A program made the translations under genes and the position numbers. From contig NZ_CP011533.1 of assembly GCF_001704275.1 (NCBI RefSeq), forward strand, positions 7,874,001-7,938,000: 64,000 nucleotides of DNA, in the 5' to 3' direction. Below are positions 1 through 6,900 of the stretch, piece by piece; the first letter of the stretch is position 1, and the number at the start of each line of letters is the position of its first letter. Source of the stretch: Streptomyces noursei ATCC 11455. GTDB lineage: Bacteria > Actinomycetota > Actinomycetes > Streptomycetales > Streptomycetaceae. The notes below the pieces were generated by a model. It saw only the letters and a program-made list of their open reading frames with translations, had not been told where the DNA came from and searched no databases.

Positions 1-1555
1 AGAGACGGTAGCCGCGCTCGCCGACGACGGTGTCCAGGCCGTCGGGCAGCGAGGCGATCAACGCGTCCAGGCGGGCCCGGCGCAGCGCGTCCCACAGCTC
101 CTCCTCGGCCGCCTCGGGGTTGGCCAGCAGCAGGTTCTCCCGGATGGACTCGTGGAAGAGGTGGCCGTCCTGGGTGACCATGCCCAGGGTGTCGCGCAGC
201 GAGGAGGCGGTCAGGTCCCGGACGTCCACCCCGCCCAACCGCACCGCGCCGGAGTCCGCGTCGTACAGCCGCGGCAGCAGCTGGGCGATGGTCGACTTGC
301 CGGCGCCGGAGGAGCCGACCAGGGCCACCATCTGGCCCGGCTCGGCGCGGAAGGAGACGTCGTGCAGGACCTCCTCGCCGCCCCGGGTGTCGAGGGTGGC
401 GACCTCCTCCAGGGAGGCCAGCGACACCTTGTCGGCGGACGGGTAGCCGAAGCGCACCGCGTCGAACTCCACCGACACCGGGCCGGTGGGCACCGGACGG
501 GCGTCCGGCCGCTCGGTGATCAGCGGCTCGAGGTCCAGCACCTCGAAGACCCGCTCGAAGCTGACCAGCGCGCTCATCACCTCGATGTGGGCGCCGGACA
601 GCGCGGTCAGCGGGGCGTACAGCCGGGTGAGCAGCAGGGCCAGCGAGACGATCGCGCCCGGCTCCAGCTGCCCGCGCAGCGCCAGGAACCCGCCCAGCCC
701 GTAGACCACGGCCAGCGCCAGCGCGGAGACCAGGGTGAGCGCGGTGACGAAGTACGTCTGCACCATCGCCGAGCGGACGCCGATGTCGCGCACCCGGCGG
801 GCCCGGGCGGCGAACTCCGCTGACTCCCGCGCCGGTCGGCCCATCAGCTTCACGAGGGTGGCGCCGGGCGCGGAGAACCGCTCGGTCATCTGGGTGCCCA
901 TCGCGGCGTTGTGGTCGGCGCCCTCCCTGCGCAGCGCCGCCAGCCGTCGACCGACCAGCCGGGCGGGCAGCACGAACACCGGCAGCAGCACCAGGGCGAT
1001 CAGCGTGATCTGCCAGGAGAGGCTGAGCATCACGCCGAGCGTGAGCAGCAGGGTGACGATGTTGCTGACCACTCCGGACAGGGTGTCGCTGAACGCCCGC
1101 TGGGCGCCGATCACATCGTTGTTGAGCCGGCTGACCAGCGCTCCGGTGCGGGTGCGGGTGAAGAAGGCGATCGGCATCCGCTGGACGTGGTCGTAGACGG
1201 TGGTGCGCAGGTCGAGGATGAGCCCCTCGCCGATGCCCGCCGACAGCCGGCGGGTCAGCAGCCCCAGCCCCGCCTCGGCGACGGCGATCGCCGCGATCAG
1301 CCCGGACAGCCCCAGGACCAGTCCGGGCGAGGTGCGGCCGACGATCGCGTCCACCACCCGCCCGGCGAGCAGCGGGGTGGCCACCGCGAGCAGCGCGGTG
1401 ACGGTGCTCAGCACCAGGAACCACACCAGCATCCGGCGGTGCGGGCGGGCGAAGGCCGCGATCCGGCGCAGCGTGCCCCGGGAGAGGCGGTGCTTGCCCT
1501 GTTGGGCGGTCATCGTGCTGTGCAGCGAATGCCAGGCGGTGACTTCCATGTCCAT
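1..1555 (-). CDS. ABC transporter, fused permease/ATPase (3' end outside window)
   Basis: Half-size exporter of the MsbA/MDR type. It begins MDMEVTAWHS at 1555 behind AGGAGG (5 nt spacing). About 518 residues are visible and the end lies beyond base 1. An N-terminal six-helix transmembrane domain occupies roughly residues 40-320. The nucleotide-binding domain follows: the Walker A motif GSSGAGKST lies near residue 412, and the visible part stops after the Q-loop (MVTQDGHLFHESI) and before the signature motif. It should pump a hydrophobic compound or lipid out of the cell as a dimer. It is transcribed leftward from a MerR-type promoter (1616-1646). The substrate cannot be read from the sequence. 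Confidence 0.93.
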   Translation of the reverse strand, partial: MDMEVTAWHSLHSTMTAQQGKHRLSRGTLRRIAAFARPHRRMLVWFLVLSTVTALLAVATPLLAGRVVDAIVGRTSPGLVLGLSGLIAAIAVAEAGLGLLTRRLSAGIGEGLILDLRTTVYDHVQRMPIAFFTRTRTGALVSRLNNDVIGAQRAFSDTLSGVVSNIVTLLLTLGVMLSLSWQITLIALVLLPVFVLPARLVGRRLAALRREGADHNAAMGTQMTERFSAPGATLVKLMGRPARESAEFAARARRVRDIGVRSAMVQTYFVTALTLVSALALAVVYGLGGFLALRGQLEPGAIVSLALLLTRLYAPLTALSGAHIEVMSALVSFERVFEVLDLEPLITERPDARPVPTGPVSVEFDAVRFGYPSADKVSLASLEEVATLDTRGGEEVLHDVSFRAEPGQMVALVGSSGAGKSTIAQLLPRLYDADSGAVRLGGVDVRDLTASSLRDTLGMVTQDGHLFHESIRENLLLANPEAAEEELWDALRRARLDALIASLPDGLDTVVGERGYRL

Positions 1556-1615
1556 CGCGGCCTCCTGATTGCCGGGTCGTCACGGGATCGCCGTGCGTGA
1601 CCGGCGACATGAAAG

Positions 1616-1646
1616 AACCTAGAACCTAAACCAATCTTGAGGTCAA
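1616..1646 (-). promoter_or_regulatory. MerR-type promoter and operator of the ABC exporter
   Basis: On the minus strand a perfect -35 TTGACC (1641-1646) and a -10-like TAGGTT (1616-1621) are 19 bp apart, the overlong spacer typical of promoters activated by MerR-family regulators. The spacer contains an imperfect inverted repeat, ACCTCAA-N6-TTTAGGT (1624-1643, one mismatch). MerR-family regulators bind such dyads and untwist the promoter on inducer binding. No merR gene lies in the visible part, so the regulator would be encoded elsewhere or beyond base 1. Confidence 0.6.
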
Positions 1647-1863
1647 GGGATTCCCGCACCGTCACCCCGCGGGGCTACCCGCACCGCGCCCCGTTCCCCC
1701 CACCGGGCCGTCGCCACGATGGCCGCCATGCGGGACGGGGGAGCGCACGGCACAGGGAACGCCCGCACGGCCGTCACGGCGACACTGCTGCTGCCGTCGC
1801 GGCTGACCGCCTCCGCCGCCCGGCTCCGCGACACCGCCCGCCGACGCGGACGGCACACCCCGA

Positions 1864-2125
1864 CGCGGCGGCCTTCGGCGCCGAACTCCTCGCCCGTCAC
1901 GGCTCGACCCTGCCCTCCGCGATCGTCGTCGACGTCGGCCGCACCGAAGGCCGTTGGGTGGTCGTCGGGGCCAACGCGGCCTGGGCGAGCGGGTGTTACG
2001 CCGCCGACCCGGAAGCGGCGCTGGACACCGTCCTGCGGGCCGCCGGGCCGCCGGGCCGCCGGGCCGCCGGGCCACGGTCCCGGCTGGCCCCGCGCGACCT
2101 GCCGTTCGTCCGCCGCGCAGGGTGA
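1864..2125 (+). pseudogene. C-terminal remnant of an ATP-grasp domain protein
   Basis: The rightward frame ending at TGA 2123-2125 reads like the last ~85 residues of an ATP-grasp enzyme. It has a VVDVGRTEGRWVVVGANAAW stretch, equivalent to the C-terminal metal- and ATP-binding strand (normally V-E-x-N-x-x-W), then a helix ending LDTVLRAAG. Upstream, in the same frame, the sequence turns into low-complexity Arg/Pro/His-rich translation with no start or RBS. The N-terminal ~200 residues are therefore missing. The Glu of the usual VEAN motif reads as Gly here, another sign of decay. The preceding 300 bases (1556-1863) hold only the MerR-type promoter. Confidence 0.5.
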
Positions 2126-2131
2126 GACGAC

Positions 2132-3727
2132 CTACGGCTGGAGGGGACCCTCCCAGACCACCGGCGCGGCCGGGCCGTCGTCGTCGCCCTCCCCCTCGCC
2201 GGTCACCGTCAGCCGCACGCCCTCCCGGCCGTCGGCCAGCGTGACCGTGGCGTCCACCACGACCTGGGCCGAGGCCGCCGCCCGGGCCACCTCCGCCAAC
2301 GCCCGCCCCACCGCGGCGACCAGCGCCCGGGCGCACTCCGCGCCGACCCGCGCGTCCACCGGCCCGACGAAGTGCACCGACGGCCGGGTACCCAGCACCG
2401 CGGTGGCCGCGCCGGCCTCCCGCAGGATCCGGGTGCGCGGCCCGGCCGGCACCTCCGGCGGCCCCTGCTGGAGCGCGATGATCGCGGTGCGGATCTCCTG
2501 GATCGTCGCGTCCAACTCGTCCACCGCCCGCCCCACGTCCTCCGTGACCTCCGGGAGGACGGCCGTGCGCTGGGCGCTCTCCAGCAGCATCCCGGTGGCG
2601 AACAGCCGCTGGATCACCAGGTCGTGCAGATCGCGGGCGATCCGGTCCCGGTCCTCGTAGACCGCGAGCCGCTCCCGGTCGCGGTGGCGGTCGGCCAGCA
2701 CGAGCGCCAGCGCCGCCTGGGACGCGAACTGGGTGCCCAGGGTCCGTTCCAGATGGGTGAAGCGGGTGTCGCCGCAAGCCCGGCACAGGGCCAGCGCGCC
2801 CAACACCCGGCCGCCGCTGTGCAGCGGCAGCAGCATCGTCGGCCCGTAGTGGCGCGACAGCGGGGAGATCGAGCGGGGGTCGCCGGCGAAGTCGTCGGAG
2901 AAGACCGCCAGCCCGGCGTGGATCTGGTGCAGGACCGGGCTCTCCGGCGGGATCGTGCCGCCGTACGTCTCCGCCCGCACCGACTCGGACAGCACCGTGG
3001 AGATCGCCACCACCTCCATGGCGCCGTCGGACTGCGGCAGCAGCACCGCCCCGGTCGCCGCCTCGGCCAGCTCCCGGCCCTTCTCGGCCACCACCGTCAG
3101 CGCGTGCTCCGTGGTGGAGCCGGTCTCCGGGCCGGCCAGCAGTGCCGTGGTCACCGACGCCGCCCCGTCGATCCAGCGCCGGCGCTGCCGGGCCGCGGCG
3201 TGCATCCGGGCGTTGCCCATCGCGATCCCGGCCTCGGTGGCCAGCACCCGCACCAGATGCAGATCCACCTCGCTGAACCGCCCCGCCTCCGCACCGGGCC
3301 CCGCACCCTGCCCGGCCGCACCGCCGTCCGGCTGCCCGGCCACGAAGACGCTCCCGAACAGCTCGCCCCGCACCTTGATCGGCACCCGCAGGGTGAACGG
3401 GGCGGCCGGCCGGCCCTCGGGCGGGGTGCCGTGGGTGATCAGGTCGCGCAGCCCGTCGCCGTCCTCGTCCAGCACCTCCACGGCCGCATAGCGGGCGCCG
3501 GTCAGCGACGCGGCGGTCTCGGCGATCCGGTGCAGCACCCGGTGCACGTCGAGGTCGGAGCCGATGGCGACCATCGCCTCCAGCAGCTGCGGCAGCCGGG
3601 TCAGCGGGCCGCCGGCCAGATGCCGCAGGCTCTGCGCGGTCCGCTCGGCGAGCACCGCCGCCGAGCTGTCGACCCCGGCACCTTCGTGCGGGTCGGCGGG
3701 TTCGGAGAACGGCGGCGAATGCGGCAT
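2132..3727 (-). CDS. GAF-domain sensor histidine kinase (DevS-like) with degenerate ATPase domain
   Basis: A 531-aa cytoplasmic protein, starting at ATG 3727. It has two consecutive GAF-type domains (about residues 45-190 and 205-345), followed by a HisKA_3 dimerisation helix with the phospho-acceptor in RDLHDLVIQRLFA (about residue 366). This is the architecture of DevS/NreB-type kinases that sense redox or gases and phosphorylate a LuxR-type response regulator. The C-terminal HATPase domain is abnormal. The N-box position reads RALAEVARAA without its Asn, and after ADGREGVRLTVTGEGEG the chain ends in a short Asp/Pro-rich tail with no G1/G2 lid. No response regulator is adjacent. It may be non-catalytic, acting by dimerisation. 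Confidence 0.85.
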   Translation of the reverse strand: MPHSPPFSEPADPHEGAGVDSSAAVLAERTAQSLRHLAGGPLTRLPQLLEAMVAIGSDLDVHRVLHRIAETAASLTGARYAAVEVLDEDGDGLRDLITHGTPPEGRPAAPFTLRVPIKVRGELFGSVFVAGQPDGGAAGQGAGPGAEAGRFSEVDLHLVRVLATEAGIAMGNARMHAAARQRRRWIDGAASVTTALLAGPETGSTTEHALTVVAEKGRELAEAATGAVLLPQSDGAMEVVAISTVLSESVRAETYGGTIPPESPVLHQIHAGLAVFSDDFAGDPRSISPLSRHYGPTMLLPLHSGGRVLGALALCRACGDTRFTHLERTLGTQFASQAALALVLADRHRDRERLAVYEDRDRIARDLHDLVIQRLFATGMLLESAQRTAVLPEVTEDVGRAVDELDATIQEIRTAIIALQQGPPEVPAGPRTRILREAGAATAVLGTRPSVHFVGPVDARVGAECARALVAAVGRALAEVARAAASAQVVVDATVTLADGREGVRLTVTGEGEGDDDGPAAPVVWEGPLQP

Positions 3728-3868
3728 GGAGACGACTTCTGAGCTGGCGCGGTGCGGCGCGGTGCGGCGCGGAAACGATACGGCTCCGACCAGTCTAATT
3801 CGCCCGGAAGGGTGGCATCGGGGCGGCTACGGTCCCACTCGGGCCGGAGCGCTGCCGCACCCCGCCCC

Positions 3869-3986
3869 GACCCCGGACGCCGCGGATCAGGCCGGCAGCG
3901 CCGCCTCGATCGCCGCGACCAGTTCCGCCGCCTCGGGCTCCGTGCGCGGCCGGAAACGGCCGGTCACCGCGCCGGTGTGGTCGATC
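3869..3986. repeat. Direct repeat, left copy (gpx 3' end)
   Basis: These 118 bases match 5957-6074 with only two differences, at a constant offset of 2088. They cover the 3' end of the glutathione peroxidase gene (stop codon side). Recognisable homology continues, with an indel, to about 4009. Two copies of a gene's 3' end bracketing a 2-kb insert is the layout left by site-specific integration into that 3' end. Confidence 0.9.
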
Positions 3987-4009
3987 GGGACTTCTCGGGT
4001 TTCCCTCCA
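3887..4009 (-). pseudogene. Glutathione peroxidase C-terminal fragment
   Basis: Read leftward, this encodes the last ~35 residues of the peroxidase found intact at 5975-6463 (the IDHTGAV-GRFRPRTEPEAAEL portion), then loses frame and similarity. It has no start codon of its own. It is the orphan half of the duplication described for 3869-3986, presumably the original gene end displaced by the insert. Confidence 0.8.
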
Positions 4010-4097
4010 ATGAACAGACCCTGTGACCTGGGGGAAATGTGGCACGGCGCCCTGCCGGGAACGATCCCTATGGGGCGCCGTCAGGTTACGGCGACCG

Positions 4098-4913
4098 TCA
4101 GTGTGGAGTGGGCGCGGCGGTCGGCTGGTAGAGGGCCGTGAGCCGGGCTGTCGCCTCCTCGCGGAAGTCCCGGACTTCGGTGCAGCGTTGGCTCATCACG
4201 AACTCGCCCAGCGTGCTGGTGGCCAGCGCGCCGACGTCGCTCGCGGTGAGCTGCACTGCGCCGGTCATGTTGTTGATCGACGCGACCGCCCCAGTAACGG
4301 ACGGGAGTTGGGCGGCGGGTACGCAGCCGGTGTCGTCGAGCTGAGCGACGCCACCTGGGGCGCCCGCCGCGGCGGTGGGGATCGCTCCGAAGTCGGCCGC
4401 GGTGACCGTGACTTCGGCGGCAGCGTGGCCGTTGCCAGATGGAACTGGGCCGTCGACTCCCGGGGTACCCCGCTCGCCGCGTGCGCCCTGGGGGCCCGGC
4501 TTGTCCTGGGTCCCGGTCGGGCCCCGTTGGCACTCCGGGTCGCGCGGGCCGACCAGAGACGCGAGCCAGTCGGCCGGGGCACCCGTGAATCCGCGCAGTT
4601 CGCCGGAGACCCTCAGACATGGGTCAAGGGCCTTGCCCACGGATATACGGCAAGGTTCAGGGGTAACGACGCATACCTGCCCGCGGAAGCAAACGCCACA
4701 GCCGGCGTCACCATTGGCTGCCCTGGCACCAGGCGATGCCGGTGCCAGGGCCCGGGGGATGACGTCAGCTGCCGGGAACGTGAGCTGCGCCGGTGCGCGG
4801 GAGGTGACGGAGCCGGACAGGAGCCGGCCGTCGGGGGCGAGGAGACGACGGGCGACATCGACGGTGGGGATCGACCGGCGATATCGACGGTGGGGATGGA
4901 GTCGGGAAGCGTG
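4098..4913 (-). pseudogene. Phage tail-fibre / collagen-like protein, frameshifted
   Basis: Leftward frame ending at 4098. Its C-terminal ~170 residues contain a run of Gly-X-Y triplets (GPT, GPQGARGERGTPGVDG) followed by INNMTGAVQLTASDVGAL. The latter is the repeat found in tail fibres and minor tail proteins of actinophages, where the fibre binds the host surface. The upstream part (IPTVDVARRLLAPDGRLL, then GSVTSRAPAQLTFP) also looks like a phage tail protein start, but it is thrown out of frame by a 26-bp duplication: ATCGACGGTGGGGAT occurs at 4857-4871 and 4883-4897. The natural start would be MRVRRCTLPDS in the other frame. This is a decayed prophage remnant in the gpx-flanked island. 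Confidence 0.6.
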
Positions 4914-5155
4914 CATCGCCTCACCCTCATGTCCCGGCACCACGCCGTACAGGTGCCGGGGCCGTTGCTGCGCCGGGCCTGGACGAGCAGGGGCGATACG
5001 CAGCCGTGCGCGAGGTATCTGCGCGTGCCGTTGCGGGCCGCGAGCTCGTTCACGTCGTGTAAGCGTGCAAAAGACTTCCGTTGCCACGGGCTTGCGTCGG
5101 AACAGCCGGCGGCAACAGGTCTTGTACAGCCCGAGAAGAAGGGTTCGCGAGCCCC

Positions 5156-5881
5156 GTGTCATTGCTGGTCCCGCCGGTGGTTGATCCCGGCAGCCTCAGT
5201 TCGTCAACTCAGCCGACTCTCGTAGCGGGTGACCTGGTCTTGCGGCCGTGGGAGTTGAAGGATGTTCCCGTCGTCCGTATGGCTTTTGCTGATCCGGAGA
5301 TTCGGCAGTGGACCCTGCTTTCGGGGAGTTCGGACGATGACGCGCGTGCGTGGATCAACCGGTGGGTGCAGTCCTGGAAGGACGAAACCGCGATTGGTTG
5401 GGCCGTGGTTCCACCCAGCGGAGTGCCGGTAGGCCATATTGCCTTGCAACAGCTCAACCTCCCGCGTGGCACCGGACGTACTACCTGCTGGTTGCTGCGG
5501 AGCAGCCGCGGCTGCGGCTGGGGCTATCGTGCTCGGCAAAGGGTGGCCCGTTGGGCCTTTGACGACGTCGGCCTGCATCGTCTCGCCCTTGCACATGCGA
5601 CTGCCAACGAAGCGTCCTGCCGGTCTGCGTTGAAGGCCGGGTTTGCGGCAGAAGGCGTGCGGCGAAGTGCCGAACTCCACCTCGACGGCTGGCACGACAT
5701 GCACGAACACGGGTGTGTTCAGGGCGATCTACCAACGGCAGACACGCCCCGTCACAGTGGCGTACGCCCTGGAGGGGCCGCCGACGCCGTCGAGAACCCG
5801 GACGAGTACCCGCAGGGTGTCTTCGAGGCGGCGCGGGATGAGCTGGTGGCCGAGCGGGACCAGCCGAGTGGGAGACGCTGA
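5156..5881 (+). CDS. GNAT-family N-acetyltransferase (RimJ/RimL-like)
   Basis: About 241 residues from GTG 5156; the start is uncertain, with only a weak purine-rich stretch upstream. The core has the GNAT fold: LVLRPWELKDVPVV at the N-terminus, the beta4 strand AVVPPSGVPVGHIAL, and the acetyl-CoA pyrophosphate loop SRGCGWGYRA (pattern RGxGxG). The end is typical of RimL-type enzymes (ANEASCRSALKAGF, then ELHLDGWHDMHEH). Most relatives end shortly after this; here about 45 further residues follow. It probably acetylates an amino group of a protein or small molecule. It lies inside the island bounded by the gpx repeats and runs toward the gpx gene. Confidence 0.75.
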   Translation: MSLLVPPVVDPGSLSSSTQPTLVAGDLVLRPWELKDVPVVRMAFADPEIRQWTLLSGSSDDDARAWINRWVQSWKDETAIGWAVVPPSGVPVGHIALQQLNLPRGTGRTTCWLLRSSRGCGWGYRARQRVARWAFDDVGLHRLALAHATANEASCRSALKAGFAAEGVRRSAELHLDGWHDMHEHGCVQGDLPTADTPRHSGVRPGGAADAVENPDEYPQGVFEAARDELVAERDQPSGRR

Positions 5882-5956
5882 CCGTGCCGAGCGGAACCTG
5901 ATCCCGCGGAAGCCGATGGGGTGCGTCGTGCTGCACCGGCGTCCGGGGCCGACCCT

Positions 5957-6074
5957 GACCCCGGACGCCGCGGATCAGGCCGGCAGCGCCGCCTCGATCG
6001 CCGCGACCAGTTCCGCCGCCTCGGGCTCCGTGCGCGGCCGGAAGCGGCCGGCCACCGCGCCGGTGTGGTCGATC
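5957..6074. repeat. Direct repeat, right copy (gpx 3' end)
   Basis: Right-hand copy of the 118-bp repeat at 3869-3986 (two mismatches). It forms the functional 3' end and immediate downstream flank of the intact peroxidase gene, as expected if the mobile element supplied a substitute gene end on insertion. Confidence 0.9.
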
Positions 6075-6463
6075 AGGAACTTCTCGAAGTTCCACTGGAC
6101 GTCGCCGGCCGCGCCCTCGGAGTCCGGGGTGCCGGTCAGCTCGGCGTACAGCGGGTGCCGGTCCGCGCCGTTGACGTCGGTCTTCTCGAACAACGGGAAG
6201 CTGACGCCGTACGTCGTCGAGCAGAAGGTGGCGATCTCCTCGGCCGTGCCGGGCTCCTGGCCCGCGAACTGGTTGCTGGGGAAGCCCAGCACGCTGAACC
6301 CGCGGTCGGCGAACTGCTGCTGGAGCCGCTCCAGCCCCGTGTACTGCGGGGTCAGCCCGCACTTGGACGCCACGTTCACCACCAGCAGGGCCTTGCCCTG
6401 ATAGTCGGCCAGGGAAGCGGGCTCACCGGTCAGGGTGCGCAGCGGGATGTCGTACAGGCTCAT
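5975..6463 (-). CDS. Glutathione peroxidase family thiol peroxidase
   Basis: 162 residues, normal for bacterial Gpx-like proteins, starting MSLYDIPLRT at 6463 with GGAGGAG just upstream. It reduces H2O2 or lipid hydroperoxides. Actinobacterial members are Cys enzymes that mostly use thioredoxin. The peroxidatic Cys is C35 in NVASKCGLT. Gln65 in FPSNQFAGQEP and the Trp of QWNFEKFL complete the Gpx catalytic set. A short gene ending at 6423 overlaps its first 41 bases, so it may be co-translated. Its 3' end is duplicated at 3869-3986. Confidence 0.93.
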   Translation of the reverse strand: MSLYDIPLRTLTGEPASLADYQGKALLVVNVASKCGLTPQYTGLERLQQQFADRGFSVLGFPSNQFAGQEPGTAEEIATFCSTTYGVSFPLFEKTDVNGADRHPLYAELTGTPDSEGAAGDVQWNFEKFLIDHTGAVAGRFRPRTEPEAAELVAAIEAALPA

Positions 6464-6728
6464 GCTCGGGCTCCTCCATGCGGTTCCGTGGACGGGGACG
6501 TCCGTCTTCGCCCCCAACAACCGTGCCCGGCCTGATCTTCCCGGGTTCGTCGACCGGCCAGCTGACCGCCGGACGCAGCGTGCCGGCCCGCCACTCCCTG
6601 AGCAACTGGTCGAAGATCGGCGTGTCCTCGTCGACGGGGCGCCGGGGGGCGGGCGGCGGCAGCCGGGGCGGCTGGTGCGGCAGCGAGATGCGCTGGAAGG
6701 GGTGGGCCGGGGTCTTCTTGGCGTCCAT
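6423..6728 (-). CDS. Small hypothetical protein upstream of gpx
   Basis: 101 residues if started at ATG 6728 (MDAKKTPAHPF); a GTG at 6743 is an alternative. It is proline-rich at the start (PHQPPRLPPPAPRRP), followed by a short acidic/hydrophobic segment, DTPIFDQLLREW, that reads like a genuine conserved helix. The tail is Arg/Glu/Pro-rich and disordered. There is no signal peptide or recognisable domain. It overlaps the start of gpx by 41 nt on the same strand, which suggests coupling, but the RBS is weak. Function unknown. Confidence 0.55.
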   Translation of the reverse strand: MDAKKTPAHPFQRISLPHQPPRLPPPAPRRPVDEDTPIFDQLLREWRAGTLRPAVSWPVDEPGKIRPGTVVGGEDGRPRPRNRMEEPEHEPVRHPAAHPDR

Positions 6729-6900
6729 GCCTGGTCTCAACACCAGATCGCCCCGGGAGTTGCGGCATCGGGCCGGTCCACGCGTCAGATGCGCCTGCGG
6801 CGGTGACGGTCAGAAGATACGTTCCAGGGGCCGGCGGAGCGGCTGCCCGTCCCGTCGGCCCCTGGTGTGCCGTCCGACGGATCCGTCGGCACCGGCGGAC

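Noticed and set aside
152..823. Rightward open frame opposite the ABC exporter
   Set aside because: Antisense to a protein with clear ABC transporter motifs; low-complexity translation.
5460..5570. Possible frameshift in the GNAT gene, because neighbouring phases also give plausible residues
   Set aside because: The main frame keeps the RGxGxG acetyl-CoA loop and the downstream conserved block without interruption, so the gene is considered intact.
3728..5956. Insertion sequence between the gpx repeats
   Set aside because: No transposase frame or terminal inverted repeats; the repeats are the gene end of gpx, fitting site-specific integration better.
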